A stretch of 64,000 nt of DNA from Chrysomallon squamiferum (lineage: Eukaryota > Mollusca > Gastropoda > Neomphalida > Peltospiridae): assembly GCA_012295275.1 (NCBI GenBank), contig CM022670.1, positions 8,366,212-8,430,211 of the forward strand, written 5' to 3'. Shown here piece after piece: positions 1 through 13,526 of the stretch (positions are counted from its first letter, which is position 1; each line of letters starts with the position of its first letter). The notes below the pieces were generated by a model that did no database searches, had not been told where the DNA came from, and saw only the letters and a list, made by a program, of their open reading frames with translations. A program made the translations under genes and the position numbers.

Positions 1-113
1 AAACAATCTATATATTGCACATTTTGTAAAAAAAATTTACCTTTTTTCCCCTCCCGTTTCTAAAAACTGTTATTTTATGACTTATTAAGTAAAATTATTT
101 TTATTGCTGCTAC

Positions 114-415
114 TGTTACTTTGCTGCTACTACTACTACTACTACTACTGCTGCTGCTACTACTACTACTACTACTACTTCAATTACTACTACTACTACT
201 GATGATGATGATGCTCCCATTATTAAAATTCTGATGTTGATACTGCAACAACTGCTGCTACTACAACTGTTACTACTACCACTACTGCTTCTACCACTAT
301 ACAGTTACTATACTGCTCCTGCAACTACTATCACTATACTGCTGCTGCTTCAACTACTCCTATTACTACTACTATGCTTCGATCACTACCACAACAACAT
401 CCATAAAACGGTTTG
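114..415. repeat. Imperfect (CTA/CTG)n trinucleotide repeat
   Basis: Runs of CTA and CTG triplets with scattered substitutions fill this segment. Similar tracts recur at about 1805-1850, 2160-2235 and 3545-3720. The open frame over it is an artefact of the triplet period. Confidence 0.85.
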
Positions 416-966
416 TTTAGCACAAATATAAATTTTTTTATTGTATTAGAAATATTACTCATTCAAATTTTTTTTATCAACTTATTTCTCCGCAAACACG
501 TGGTTCGTTATTTTTATTTTGGCAGGGAAGGGATGTCTTATTTATTTATTTATTTATTTTTTATCTGACGATCTTATAAAATTATTCATGCGTGAAATGC
601 ACACGCCTGTTCTAATGTAAAACAGAGTTTTAACTATTCGCCTGTGGGTGTCATACACTGGGTTTTTCAATGCCATCGTACTGCACAGAAACGGGAAAAT
701 AATTGATTGGTGACGTAGGAAATTTAAAATATTAATCACATGTCAAATCACAAGAGGGTGCATAATACGCGTAATGTAAAAGTGGAAAATCAAAACAAGA
801 CTGTTAAGTGACTGTATAATTTGAAGTACGACAGCTGAGCTGAGTAATATATTGTGTATTGTGACAACATGCTGAATCCGGTATGTTGAATATAGAACAG
901 GATGCGGTACTAAGAAAGAAAATAGGTCTGTGTGTATGTAGTTGTGTGTGTGCATGTGTGAGCGTG

Positions 967-990
967 TGTGTATGTATGTATGTATGTATG

Positions 991-1022
<32 letters not shown>

Positions 1023-1100
1023 TGTATGTATGTATGTATGTATGTATGTATGTATGTATGTATGTATGTATGTGTGTATGTGTGTGTGTATGTGTGTATG

Positions 1101-1131
<31 letters not shown>

Positions 1132-1160
1132 GTTATTTTTATATGTATGTATGTATGTGC
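967..1160. repeat. (TGTA)n microsatellite
   Basis: A long, mostly perfect TGTA tetranucleotide tract with a few TGTG variants. It opens all three forward frames (Cys-Met-Tyr-Val repeats), none of which is a credible protein. Confidence 0.95.
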
Positions 1161-2289
1161 GTATGTTTAAAGTGTATATGTTTATGGATGTATTTTATTT
1201 TACGTCCTGTGTCGAGCAGAAGGATATAATCATAGCTATGGTCCCAGCCTGTGACCAAGGCGATGGTCAAGCTTTTAATTAACAGGCGAGATTAGGCGGC
1301 TAGCAGACATCACTCAGACAGGGCTATAGATTTCAACATGTAAGTGTTAACAGTAAAATTAATGTTCTCATGAATAGCGAATACGACATCTCTTGGTGAC
1401 CAGCTTGCGTGGTGATCAGACACTTTTATAGCGCTAATAAACTGATGTAGTTGTTGTATCAGGTAAAACGTGTTAGAGGTCTGATGAAAGTCGTCGCAGT
1501 TCACGTGAACACTGGTATGTTTGTCTGCAAGAGAAAAAAATATAAAGAATTAAAACGGAACGTGTAGATCTGTATGAAGAGCGGTGTCTGTATGGCTTTT
1601 ACTACGAATGACTTTGCTGAACGTTAAACAGCGTCACTGAAATTCTACTTCTGCTCTTTTGCTACAGGCTGATACAAATAACAGCACCTACTTCTACGTT
1701 AGGACTCAGTATTTGTGCTGTCACCATTGCTGTATAGTTTTAACTGTTACTGTTGTAGTTACAAACAGATGCTACTGCTGTTGTTTCTGCAATCACCAGT
1801 TCATCAGTGATTGCTACACCAACTACTACTACTACTACTACAGTTACAACAACTCCTAATACGCGAACAACTTCTAATACAGCAGCTGTAGTTAACAATG
1901 TACCAATGGTTATTACTGCTATTATTGCAGGTACTAGTATAAATATAGTTCAAACAATTACTGCAAACACATTTTTTTTGCAAAGAGTATCTCAAATATA
2001 ACTGCATTGTTATTACAGAATTATTTCAGCAGCAGCAACAACATCTATTTTCATACTGTGTTATACAATTAGTACGTCTTTTACTGCGGCTACCACCACT
2101 GCAACATTTATGTTATTGCTGCAGTTGTTGTTACCAATACGATCATAAGCACTTCAACTGAAACTAAAACTACTGCTACTGCTACTACTAGTACTAGTAC
2201 TACTACTACTACTACTACTGCTACTACTGTTAATACTATTACTAATTTATTAAAACTCATATTGTAGTAGCAAAGTAAATAACAAAATT

Positions 2290-2445
2290 AAAAATAAAAA
2301 GTCAAAAAATAAATAAATAAATAAATTAAATAAAAAAAAAAATAAAATATGAATAAAATAAAATAAAATAAAAAAAAAAAAATAAAATAAAATAAAATAA
2401 AATAAAATAAAATAAAATAAAATAAAATAAAATAAAACAAAATTT
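2290..2445. repeat. (AAAAT)n and (AAAT)n A-rich microsatellite
   Basis: A pentanucleotide AAAAT tract with an A-rich leader. The minus-strand Phe/Tyr/Ile-rich open frame over it is a repeat shadow. Confidence 0.9.
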
Positions 2446-3825
2446 TAAATAATTTGGGAGAATAAACATCCATGACTAATTTCTGAAATTTTCATTACGG
2501 AGAAAGATATTAAAAAGACATTTCACTCTAGTACAATAACAGTTTTGTACCTGATTGCAATTAGCCACCACGTCGTCTTGTCACTTAGCCATCGGCTACA
2601 ACAACAGTCATGGTAGATGGTTTTACGATTCCCAAGGCTAAAACAATAAAGGGAAATGAAAGAAAACGTACAATTTAATGGGTGTGAAAACGTCTGTTCG
2701 CGGCGCAGGCCAAAGTGAATCAAAAACTTTTGAAAACAAAAGTGATTGTCTGCGGTAGATTTTTTAACAAAAGGATGGTGATTTTAATGGTTAGGGTAAC
2801 ATATTTTCATCTCAAGGCGTTAATTCTGCCGGTCACAAGACAAACAAATACCTTTAACCAAATGGGATCAAGAAGGCTTTCGATTCAATTGAAGGAGAGT
2901 GGAAACCCACCCGAGATAAAGACCTGCTGACCATGAAAGCCAATTACGATGAAATCAGGTCCGTCTAGTCATTTGATGGTCACTTGAAAGTGGGCGAAAC
3001 AATGGGCGAAGAGCTGGACAAAAGCCACGCCTCTTTGTTATCTTGTCAGACCTGACCAGTGTCCATTATTCCGGGATGTACGCTAGCGCATAGCCGTGTC
3101 TTATCTCGAACGAGGCCTCGAGCTTGCGACCAGATTGATTTTTTTATTTCAGAGAAGTGACTGTTAGTCGTGCAGTTTGACTTGCTGGTTAAGTGTGGAA
3201 GTAACGTGCGCTTGTTGTGTTGAAGCCAGTCACATTGTCGTTCGATCAGCGCTGATGAAGCCACACAGAACAGTTACTGTGAGTACATGATTCGATTGTA
3301 ATATTTACGCTTGTTAACCCTCGTGTTAACAAAATTAATGTGTGGCAGATCCGAATTAATTATAGTTCGAACAGTTAACATTAAAATCTTGAACATTTTT
3401 AAATACGAGCTATATAATTAGTGGTTTGAAATATCAATTTAATGTTTGTCACGTGTTTATGATAATATTATTTCTCTCTTTCCATCTTCCTTCCCCTCTT
3501 TCTTTTCTCTTTCTCTCTAACTCTCTCGCATGTGTGAACTTCTTAACATGTTACTACTACTACTGCTGCTTCTGTTGAAACTGCTACTACTGCCATTGGT
3601 AATGATATTACTACAACTAGAACATACCTACCTATTGCCTACTACTACCTATTTACCATCTACTACAATTATCACAACTGCTACTACTACCACTACTACT
3701 ACTATTGCTACTGCTACTAGATACCTATCTGCCAACTACGTATATCTTACAATATTACTCTTCTATTTCTGTTACTTGGATTTTATTTCTTTTATTACTA
3801 CTACTATTACAAATTCTGTATCTAA

Positions 3826-3856
<31 letters not shown>

Positions 3857-3891
3857 ACGATGTTGGATGGATAAAATCATATAGAGACAGA

Positions 3892-3922
<31 letters not shown>

Positions 3923-3925
3923 ACA
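3826..3925. repeat. (AAAT)n microsatellite in two blocks
   Basis: Two AAAT blocks are separated by about 35 bases of non-repeat sequence. Confidence 0.9.
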
Positions 3926-5139
3926 GTCAAAACCAAATAAAATCAACTAATATAAATTCAAATCAAATAATCTTTACGACTAACAACTGAACAATAACAA
4001 CAATCGGAAGCGGGTATCTGTATTCTGAATTTCCTCCTTATTCGGGTGCAGCACCATAGCGCTCCGCTATTGTCGTGTACCCAGGATATTGGCATGGATC
4101 AGACTTAATTCACTGGCAAGGCTGTATCTAATTAAAAACTGGAGTAGGATAAGCTGGTATTTCTGTAACAAACGACTGAACGAATGGAGGTCGTATAGCA
4201 TAACAGTGTTCGCGTGGAAATGTTTATTATATCGTGTTAAGTGAAGCGAAATGAATTAAAATCTGGACAAGGAGAATTAGTGTAGTCACACAGTCAATAT
4301 TAGTAGCTAGTCGAAGATAAGCCAATTATCAGTCGCGACCATTCAGGAAAAAAAACCCCGTTTATCCTGCAGTGGCGGATCTAGAAAGGTAGTTTTGTTG
4401 GTGGGGGTATGGATAAAAATTACTTTTTGTTTTTAAATGCCGAAAATAAAATGAGTCTGCACTCATCTGCCGTAATAGAAGATTATGCTTTGCTTCAGTA
4501 CCACTTGAATCTTTATTTCAGTTTTTCTCCACATCAAACATTCTAAATGTGAAGAACTTACAATTAATTTTGTGGCTTTGTAAACATACAGTGGTATAGA
4601 CGCTTTAAATGAGCTTTTCAAAGTGTTAGATCTGCCCCTACTTTATGCAGTAACAGTAAAAAGTAATAACGAAATAAATACGTTGACATCGACTGCAATA
4701 TTAATTTTTTTACTATACGATAGGTGAAATAGCAACAGAGATTGTTTCAGGCAAAACAAAGCAATAAAAATAACACTGTACTAGTCATTCAGAACGGCTA
4801 CATTTACGCATTTCCCGAAACGAATCCCTTTTATTAGAATTCAACTGCATTAATGTCGTTCTTTCTTGAAAAAAAAAAAAAAAAAAAAAAGAAAGAAAGA
4901 AAAAGCATATTCAACTGGTATTATGAAATATTAATACTGTGATTAGTTTCAGTTTTAATTTTGATCAGAAATGAAACTGATATGACAGGAGAGATGATAT
5001 TTTCATAGATCACATCAAATAATATTAAAATACAACAATGATGCGCAGTCAACTGTAACGTGTAGACGTGGAACAGTGTGGAAAAAATAAATATAAATAC
5101 ATTCATAGATAAAACACATAGTTGTGTAGTTGTGTATGT

Positions 5140-5349
5140 ATATATATATACAGTTATATACGTGTTTGTGTGTATGTTTTTGTGTGTGTTTGTATGTATG
5201 TTGTATGTATGTATGTATGTATGTATAATAAATTCATCAACATTTAAGTAGAAGAAAACAAACAAGAAATTACTGTAAACAAACAAACAAAATGAAATAT
5301 AAAATAATATAATAATAATAATAACAACAACAACAACAACAACAACAAC

Positions 5350-5391
<42 letters not shown>

Positions 5392-5393
5392 CA
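5140..5393. repeat. Compound microsatellite: (TA)n, (TGTA)n, (ACA)n, (AAT)n
   Basis: TA and TGTA runs at about 5140-5225 are followed by a compound ACA then AAT triplet tract at about 5308-5390. Confidence 0.9.
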
Positions 5394-7450
5394 GATTTTA
5401 TAAAACAACAATCAAAAAAAAATATATCAGCTACAGCAAAACAACAACAGCTATATTAATTTTATTTCAGACAATTCTAAGTATATAAAATATTATTACA
5501 AACTGAGCATTTGTTTTAGTATAATAACAGAGTCACTGAATACAAAACAATAGATTTTTAAGGTTGTAATAAGTAAAGTTTTTGTCAAACATAGCAGTTC
5601 CTGGCTAGATATTAACAAACAAAACAAAAAAAAAACACTGCATCCATACCAACATGAAAAATAGTTTTGCCAGCATCTGCTATTAATACCGTTTAAACAT
5701 TTCCTATTTTCAGATTTTACGATTGTGAATTTGAAAATTCAGTTCTTTGTATCTAGTTTCTCAAGAGATGTATTCATTCTGTCACGCCTGTTTAGTCAGT
5801 GCAATAATAAAGAGTTACCAATCAAAACAAATTTATTGTCCAAGCTGTCCGTTTTAAGTTTCTAAATATTTTTGTTTCGCCAGATCTCTACACGCCTAGT
5901 GAACAAAACGCGACTCCCATTGTAATGTGATGGTAAAACTGTATCAGCATATACAAAAAAGAATACAGAAAAAAAAAAATCATGTGTTTATACCAAAATG
6001 GTTATTCACATCATTTGGCCTTCTGAACCAAATCATCATATGAGAACGTTTGTACCAAGTTGTCTGTTTGCTAACAACCTCCTGTTCTTGTTGGCATTTC
6101 AATTAAAATAGAAGGTCGCCTTAAACAAATTAATTCAAACCCGATTTCTTCGGTTGTCGTACAGGTATTGCTGTCCTAGGCAGGTAATGTGGGGAAGATG
6201 CCAAGCATTGATGGATTTGTTGACACGGGGACGTCACCCTGACACCTGTAACCACGTCTTCTGTTGGAAAGAAGATCTGGAGAGAGAATTACTTTTCTAG
6301 TTCGACAGTCCATTATTTTCAAATCTTGTAATCAACGATTAATCCCAAACCAATAATTACCTCGTCGAGATTGCTTTTTTTTTCTTTTCAGTTTTCACTC
6401 TTTTCTCTCTTTTGTCAGTTTTCTAAATAGTGTACACGTTATCGGTCCATGACGTCGTTTGCAATGTTACGTCATCGTTATTACATCGAGGCAGATGGAA
6501 TGTTCAGAGGCTGAAATCCAACGTAACATGCTGCCCTGTTATTTCAAAGGTTTTTACAAATTGAAAAAACATAATTATGGAGAGGAAATTGTTTCCATGC
6601 CAAAGATAATAAACACGATGGCGATGTTCCCATAACTAATGTAGCTGCAGGCATCTTAGTGATGTCAGCTGGGAAAGGCTGCCGTGAAATCAGTGAAAAA
6701 GATAACACGAGATAAGATGAAATGACTTCCTATTGTCGCTTTGTGTCACGAGTTCAAACTGTGACTGTCATTACTGGTAAATCCTTTTGTTTCCCGGACA
6801 GGTGAAATACAGGTGTTGTAAAGACTTTACTCGCCAGTTGCAATGATTAAGACTTGATGGTCTTAAACACATCCTCGTAAACCCAAGAGTTGAATTAACA
6901 AGTCAGAATAGAAACCATTCTTCAAAATAATTTTCTTGCAAATTAACATAAACTAATCTTTTTTTTAATGAAAGAAAAAATGTTTTTTTTTTAACAGATT
7001 TACGTTGACTAGTATGCTGATATAAAACTTCATTTTAAATTAAAACGAATTAATTTCTTAATATTGCATTTCGCGAATTTTATATACAATCTCGATTTTT
7101 CATTTCTGTCCTTTGAAAAATATATTTAAAATAACCATAATAAGTTATTAATTTTATTATTGTTGAATATTTTATTTATTTACTTCTTGTTAATAAGCAT
7201 TTAGTTTATTTAAGTTTACAGTGAATTAAAATAAGTAAATATAACCAGATGTTTCAAACTAAAACAAATAGAATCTGAACCACAATCAGTGCATAAAGCT
7301 GTATACAGATAAATAGGTAGGTATGTTCATTATCACTGTTTTCCCCATTCAGTAACCAAAGTTTCTTTTCAACAAGGATATCGATAAATGTTAGTATATA
7401 AAAAAAAGAACATAGAAAAAGAAAAGAAAAACACACAAAAAGTTAAACAA

Positions 7451-7454
<4 letters not shown>

Positions 7455-7508
<54 letters not shown>

Positions 7509-7638
7509 AAAAGAGAACTGAAAAGGAAAGAAAGAAAGAAAAGAGAAATAGAAAAATAATCGACAAATTTATTTATGATATCTATTTGTGTTTGTTTATA
7601 TTTTTCTATTTATTTATTTCATTCTGCACGCCCTGTAA

Positions 7639-7676
<38 letters not shown>
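7455..7676. repeat. (GA)n tract and separate (CA)n tract
   Basis: A pure GA run of about 50 bases at 7455-7503 is followed by an AG-rich flank and a CA run at about 7639-7676. No gene is implied. Confidence 0.92.
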
Positions 7677-7678
<2 letters not shown>

Positions 7679-8144
7679 CTCTATTCTCCAAAGTTGGATA
7701 AGTTTATATTTAATTGTGTCTGACTGTCTAGCAGACATCACATACACCATGTTAACGTCAATAAAACTATTATAAAGATAAAATATGGCAGAAACGCGGC
7801 GGGATCATGTTTTAAGATCATTTTTACGACTTGTGGGATATACAAACTTTATTGTTCGAGAGCAGTGACATTTCAGTTAGGGCCATTTTGAAAACGGAAC
7901 CTGCACACGTTCGTGGCTTTATTGCAGAATTAAAACTGAAGTGTTCTGAAGAGGGGTAGGAAACCTCGACCTGGTGTGGCTGATATTTCGATTTTAAAGC
8001 TTAGAATTTCTCTAAACGAAATCTCAGATTTCTTAGACGATCATTGTGGAATTCGTTACCAATAGTGATGTAAAGCAGATAAAGGAAAACGTTTTAGCAC
8101 ACACCTCACTCGTGTTGCTACAGTAATACGAACTGAATAAAAAG

Positions 8145-8145
8145 G

Positions 8146-8176
<31 letters not shown>

Positions 8177-8365
8177 AAAATAATTATAATGGTTGTTGCT
8201 ATTGTTATTATTATTATTGTTGTTTTTGTTATTATTATTATTATATTTTTTTTTTTTTTTGTTGATGTTGTTGATATTATTATTATTGTTGTTATTGTTG
8301 TTATTATTATTATTATTATTATTATTTTTTTTATTATTAGTAGTAGAAGTAGTAGTAGTATTAGT
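8145..8365. repeat. Poly(A) run followed by (ATT/GTT)n tract
   Basis: A poly(A) stretch at about 8147-8172 precedes an imperfect ATT/GTT triplet tract ending in AGT triplets. It lies about 600 bases upstream of the protocadherin start codon. Confidence 0.9.
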
Positions 8366-8992
8366 GGTAGTATATTTAGTGTTGGTTTGCAAAGGTTTTT
8401 GTTAATTAACAATAACTTGTATTAGTTTCAGAACTGATGTTTTAATATAAATTTACTTCCTTAGCAGGAACAGAAAGTTCATGATTGCAACAATAATAAT
8501 AACAACAAATACGACAAGCACATTATCATGTCACTTATATTTCTCTATGGATATTTTTGTCAAAAACAATTTTCACATATTAAAATATAAGACAATAATA
8601 TTATTTCTTCATCGTATTAAAACCAAAAGAAAAAGGAATATTGCAACAACAGTGGTAGAACATATAACTTTAGCTGATCGAAAAAGCAATTTTTCCATTC
8701 AGGCGATATTAGTATTCTTCATTATCAATTATTTTGTTTGTATTTGCTATTCTTCCTTTATTATTCTCTCCTTTTTCTTTTTCTTCGTATTATAGTTACC
8801 ATCTACTTAATAATGATCATCACCATTGTCGTAATTCTTATTATTAAATTCATGTTCTTTTATCTGTTATTCAGTTAAAGTGATTCTTAAGAATAACAAA
8901 ACGTCTTTCTATTATTATAGATAACAAATGCCCTAGTGAGACACTGTTATTGAAAATCTTGGTCTCAACCATTTAGAAGCTGCCACTGCAAA

Positions 8993-11710
8993 ATGAAAAA
9001 CTTGTGTCAGTCCATTCCGTTGACTTTATTTCTGACTATCTATTCAAGCGTGGCACAAAACGTATTATTCCGGGTAAAAGAGGAAAAGTCATCTCCCGTG
9101 TTACTAGGCAACGTGGCAATAAGTTCGGGTCTTCTAGACTCCATGGACACAACACAGATTGGATTTTTACGTTACACTGTGGTGTCTAATGAAGCCAAAT
9201 CACATTTACTGTTCAGTATCAATGAAACTTCTAGTGATCTGTACACATCACGGAGTTTGAACAGAGAGACGTTGTGTCAGTCATCAACAACATGCCTTCT
9301 CCATCTGGACGTCGCTATGCAGTCGTTGAAAAGCACGTTCTTCAAAAAAATTCCCATCACTATTGAAGTTCAGGACATCAACGATAACTCACCTCAGTTT
9401 TCGTTATCTCAGTTTAAGTTCTCCATTCGGGAAGGCGTTGCCATAGGAACGTCATATTCGCTTCCTGTAGCGTCAGACAAGGATTCTGATTTAGAGAACA
9501 AGGTAAAAGAATATCAGCTGGTACCAAATCAAAAACAGTTTTCACTGGAAGTATCAACATCAGATGGAATTATAACCCGAGTTTGGTTAGTAGTCAAAGA
9601 TGAGGTGGATAGGGAATCTGTTGGTATGTTTAGGTTTAATCTTGTCGTTCGTGATGGCGGCGAACCCACTCATTCCGGATCTGTGTCTGTTGAAATCAGC
9701 GTGGAGGACAAAAACGACAACAGACCAGAGTTTCTGAAACAATACTACTCCCTCAACGTCCCAGAAGGTGTTTCTGTTAACACAATCATCTTACATGTAG
9801 CCGCGAGAGACAAAGACGTCGGGCAGAATGCCAAAATCTCGTACAACTTCCACGGATCGACTGACGAGACTGTCTTGGAACACTTCGAAATTGGGAAAGA
9901 TTCTGGAGATATTAAAGTAAAATCTGCCCTGGATAAGACGGGCGGATCTGTGTTCAGTTTCACTGTTGTAGCGAAAGACGGCGGCAATCCTTTCTTGAGT
10001 TCGACAACCAACGTCTCGGTGACCGTTCTTGACACCGTCAACGACGCGCCTGAAATACGCGTCAACCCTCTCTTCAGCCGCGACAACGTTGCCACGGTTC
10101 TAGAGTCGGCTATCGTAGGAAGGGTGGTTGCCTTGGTGACTGTTCGAGACACCGACAGCGGTGCTAACGGTAAAGTTAACTGTTCTCTTCCGAGCGGAGA
10201 TTTTCTCGTTCAAAGCCTACAGCAGTCCGAGTACAAAATTATCGTTGCCAAGCAACTTAACAGAGAAGATGTTTCCTTATACAATTTGACAATCACGTGT
10301 CAAGATGAAGGGAATCCTCCGCAAGTAGCTTCTTCTTTCTTCCAGATTCTGGTCCTGGACGTAAACGAGTTCGCGCCTGGATTTCTACAGGAGAAATATT
10401 TCTTTAGTCTGGAAGAGAACAACAACCATCCAATGTTCCTGGGTCGAGTGTCTGCTGTAGATGGTGATTCCGGTGTCAATGCAGAGATTTCCTATTCGTT
10501 AGAACAAAGTGCTGACAGAGATTTCAGTATTAATGAAAAATCAGGGGAGATTACCATCCTAGAACAGCTGGACAGGGAGAAAATGCCTAAACGAATATTC
10601 AGGGTATTCGCGTCGGATAAAGGGTTAACGCCATTAACAGGAACGACAACTGTTGTCGTAAACGTAGGAGATCAAAACGACAACGCTCCTGTATTTGAAA
10701 ATCTGCCCATCAGATTGACAGTGAAGGAGAATGTCGAGATCGGATACACGGTGGGGCGGGTTTTGGCGGATGACCCGGATCTGGGTGTGAACGGAGACGT
10801 GAGGTACTTTTCTAAAGACCAGACTCACTCGGGTTTGAGTTCTTTCACTGTGTTCGAAAACGGGACAATTGTCACTAAGCGAAAGATCGACTTTGAAGAG
10901 GCGCAGTCGTACACTTTGGAAATATTCGCAAGAGATAATGGCGTCGTGCCCCAGACGTCTTCGACTTCAGTTACTGTCGCCATTGAGGACGAAAACGACA
11001 ACGACCCTAGAATTGTTTTTCCATTCCCAGACAACGAGTCGATCACCGTTCCCCACGACATGGACCCCGGCAGCGAGGTGGCAATCGTGCAAGCCTACGA
11101 CATCGACAGCGGTCTCAACGGCAAATTTACCTTTTCTTTGGTGGTTCTAAACTCAACTAACCTTTTTCAGATTGGCGTTCAGAACGGAGTCATTTTTCTG
11201 AACAGAAAAATCACAGATGACGACATTCGACTTTACAAAGCTATCATCAGCGTCCAAGACAGAGGAATTCCTCAGAGGGAAACACAAGCGCTGCTGCATA
11301 TAGACATCTACTTCAACGACGGCAGCAAATCTGTGCTCGCCAGTAGTGACAGCAACATGAAAATTGTCATCGTTCTGGTCTGCATAACAGTAAGCCTTGC
11401 CATAGCGGTTTTAACGACTTTGTGCATCCTGAAACACATAGACAGGACTAGAAAACAACCGCCTCAAAAAGACTCCAATGACAGTTATCAAACAAGAGTC
11501 TGTGAGACTGTGGAAGTCAAACTGGACACGTATCCACCTTCAGTGTTTCAAGTGTCAGAGACAGTCAGATCGCCCAAAAAATCAGTGACGTTTAAAACGG
11601 ACAAATCGCAAAAACACCCTACAGACTGTACAGAAAATAACAAATATAAAGAACTCAAACAGCCCAGGAAAGAAAATATTATAAACGATTCTACACCTCA
11701 TTCATACCAT
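8993..11710 (+). CDS. Protocadherin exon 1: signal peptide, EC1-EC7, membrane segment, proximal tail
   Basis: One uninterrupted coding exon of 906 codons. The start was chosen because it opens directly on a signal peptide (MKNLCQSIPLTLFL) and the upstream sequence is AT-rich non-coding. If the donor at 11711 is not used, the frame runs on for 11 residues (VSVIIYLFICI) to a stop in the intron, which would give a truncated tail isoform. The cadherin linker after EC4 (VNEFAP) lacks the usual second DND, which may weaken calcium binding at that junction. Confidence 0.93.
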
Positions 11711-12586
11711 GTAAGTGTTATTATTTATTTATTTATTTGTATATGATAGCTGTTTTGTTATTGTTTAGGAGTTTTTAAATCAGGAGGGTTCGGCAGTTAC
11801 AAACTATCCCCATTGAAAGGGAAAAAAAAAAATAAAAAAATAAAACATAAACACACATACATACGATTTTATTGTAACAACAACAAAAAGGAAAATAAAA
11901 AAACAACAACAAATCAAGAAAATGACCGAAAGTTAATGATAACAACAAACAAACAATGACACAAAACAAAGAACAAAATAATAATATCAAACAGAAGGCT
12001 TAAACCTTGAAAAACAACGCTAACAAGGCTCTGTTTGTGGCTTGCTATCTTCATTAATTATAAATCTTTTGTCTTCAAGTTTGTCAGACCAGATTACGGC
12101 AAACAAGCGCCACCTGGCGGCCGTGAAGTGAGCGTGGGAGATATTCTAGAGCAGCACCAAGCCCTTGTGAGATCCATTAAGTCAAAGGGTAGAAGAAATT
12201 ATCAGGTAAAAATCAATATTTCATACAGGTTTACCTTGATTAATTTACCTGGCAAATACCGTATTTAGTATTTCATATACAGTTTCAGTATGGGTTGGAG
12301 TGGAAACAACAATACGGCGAAAATATTCTATGTTTGATTTGCAAATAATAAATATGTAGTACCACTGAAAATAAGTGTATATTATTTAATATTAATTCAA
12401 AATGCATATAAAGTGTTTGTACAATGGAAGTGTATGTGTGAGAGTGCACCTGTGTATATTTTATGACTTATGTATCTTGCCTAATTAATTCATTACCTAC
12501 TTTTAAGCGTGCATGCTAATGTATATATGTGTATGTGTATTAATGTTTCGAATCGTTTACATAAAAAAAATAAAACATTAATTTAG

Positions 12587-12622
<36 letters not shown>

Positions 12623-12943
12623 ATCTAACTTGAAATTTATGTTTTTAATTAAATAAATTAATATTATTTTAGGCTAAAGATATATCAGAACTGGACCCGG
12701 ATGTGTGGAGCGACACATCGCGCGAGACTATAGGAAGTGATAGTGGGCATGGCGGAAGTGACGTAGACGTCAATCAAAATAGTTTGAAGGTAAGCTACTT
12801 TTCTTTATACAAAACAAATTTTCAACCGAAAATTATTTATTTATTCTTACTGTGAATGTATGGTCATAATCCAGGGTAAATAAATTTCTTGTCTATTTTA
12901 TTTCATTTGAACAAAGACAACAATATCGAAAAATAGTAGTAAA

Positions 12944-13010
<67 letters not shown>

Positions 13011-13042
13011 TAACAATAACAATAATAATAATAATAATAATA

Positions 13043-13112
<70 letters not shown>

Positions 13113-13495
13113 CAACAATAAACAAATAAATAAATAAATGTATTCTTTGTAAGTAATAAAAGATTCAAAACAAATAAGTCTGGGATCGAAGCACGTTATT
13201 CCTACTTTTTAACGAAACTGTACTGTTAAAACATTAAGTATCTCTGGAACAGATGTAATTTATTCTTACTCAGCACTGTTCAAAGCTGACCTGTTTAATC
13301 TCAGGTGACAATATGATGCCACTAAAATATTTTCCATAAAAAAGCATCCAGCAGTGAAATGACCAAAGCAACACGTTTATACGCTTATCCACACGACATA
13401 TCTTGTTTTATGACAAAATAAAAACGTGCTATCCAAAACCACCATAAAAGCATTTTATATTCTCGGAAACAGTAGAAACTTTTGTTCAACATCCC

Positions 13496-13526
<31 letters not shown>

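Larger units (their letters stand above)
1..8900. other. Low-complexity intergenic region, no supported gene
   Basis: This stretch is AT-rich and repeatedly interrupted by triplet, tetra- and pentanucleotide repeats. The open frames in it translate to homopolymer-like proteins (Leu, Asn, Ile, Cys-Met-Tyr-Val) and are repeat read-through. A few unique-looking segments lie at about 3000-3260, 4000-4330 and 6120-6800. I see no recognisable exon, RNA gene or transposase in them. Distal regulatory sequence of the downstream protocadherin could lie here, but nothing in the sequence shows it. Confidence 0.6.

Noticed and set aside
883-1282. Cys/Met/Tyr/Val-rich open frames over the TGTA tract
   Set aside because: A stop-free tetranucleotide opens all frames; no unique sequence supports a protein.
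3046-3264. 72-codon minus-strand frame in unique sequence
   Set aside because: No domain, signal peptide or neighbouring exons recognised; length is within chance expectation.
9745-10152. 135-codon minus-strand frame inside the protocadherin
   Set aside because: Antisense shadow of the cadherin-coding exon; the + strand has clear domain content.
12893-13168. Poly-Asn, poly-Tyr, poly-Leu and poly-Ile frames
   Set aside because: Shadows of an (AAT)n microsatellite inside a protocadherin intron.
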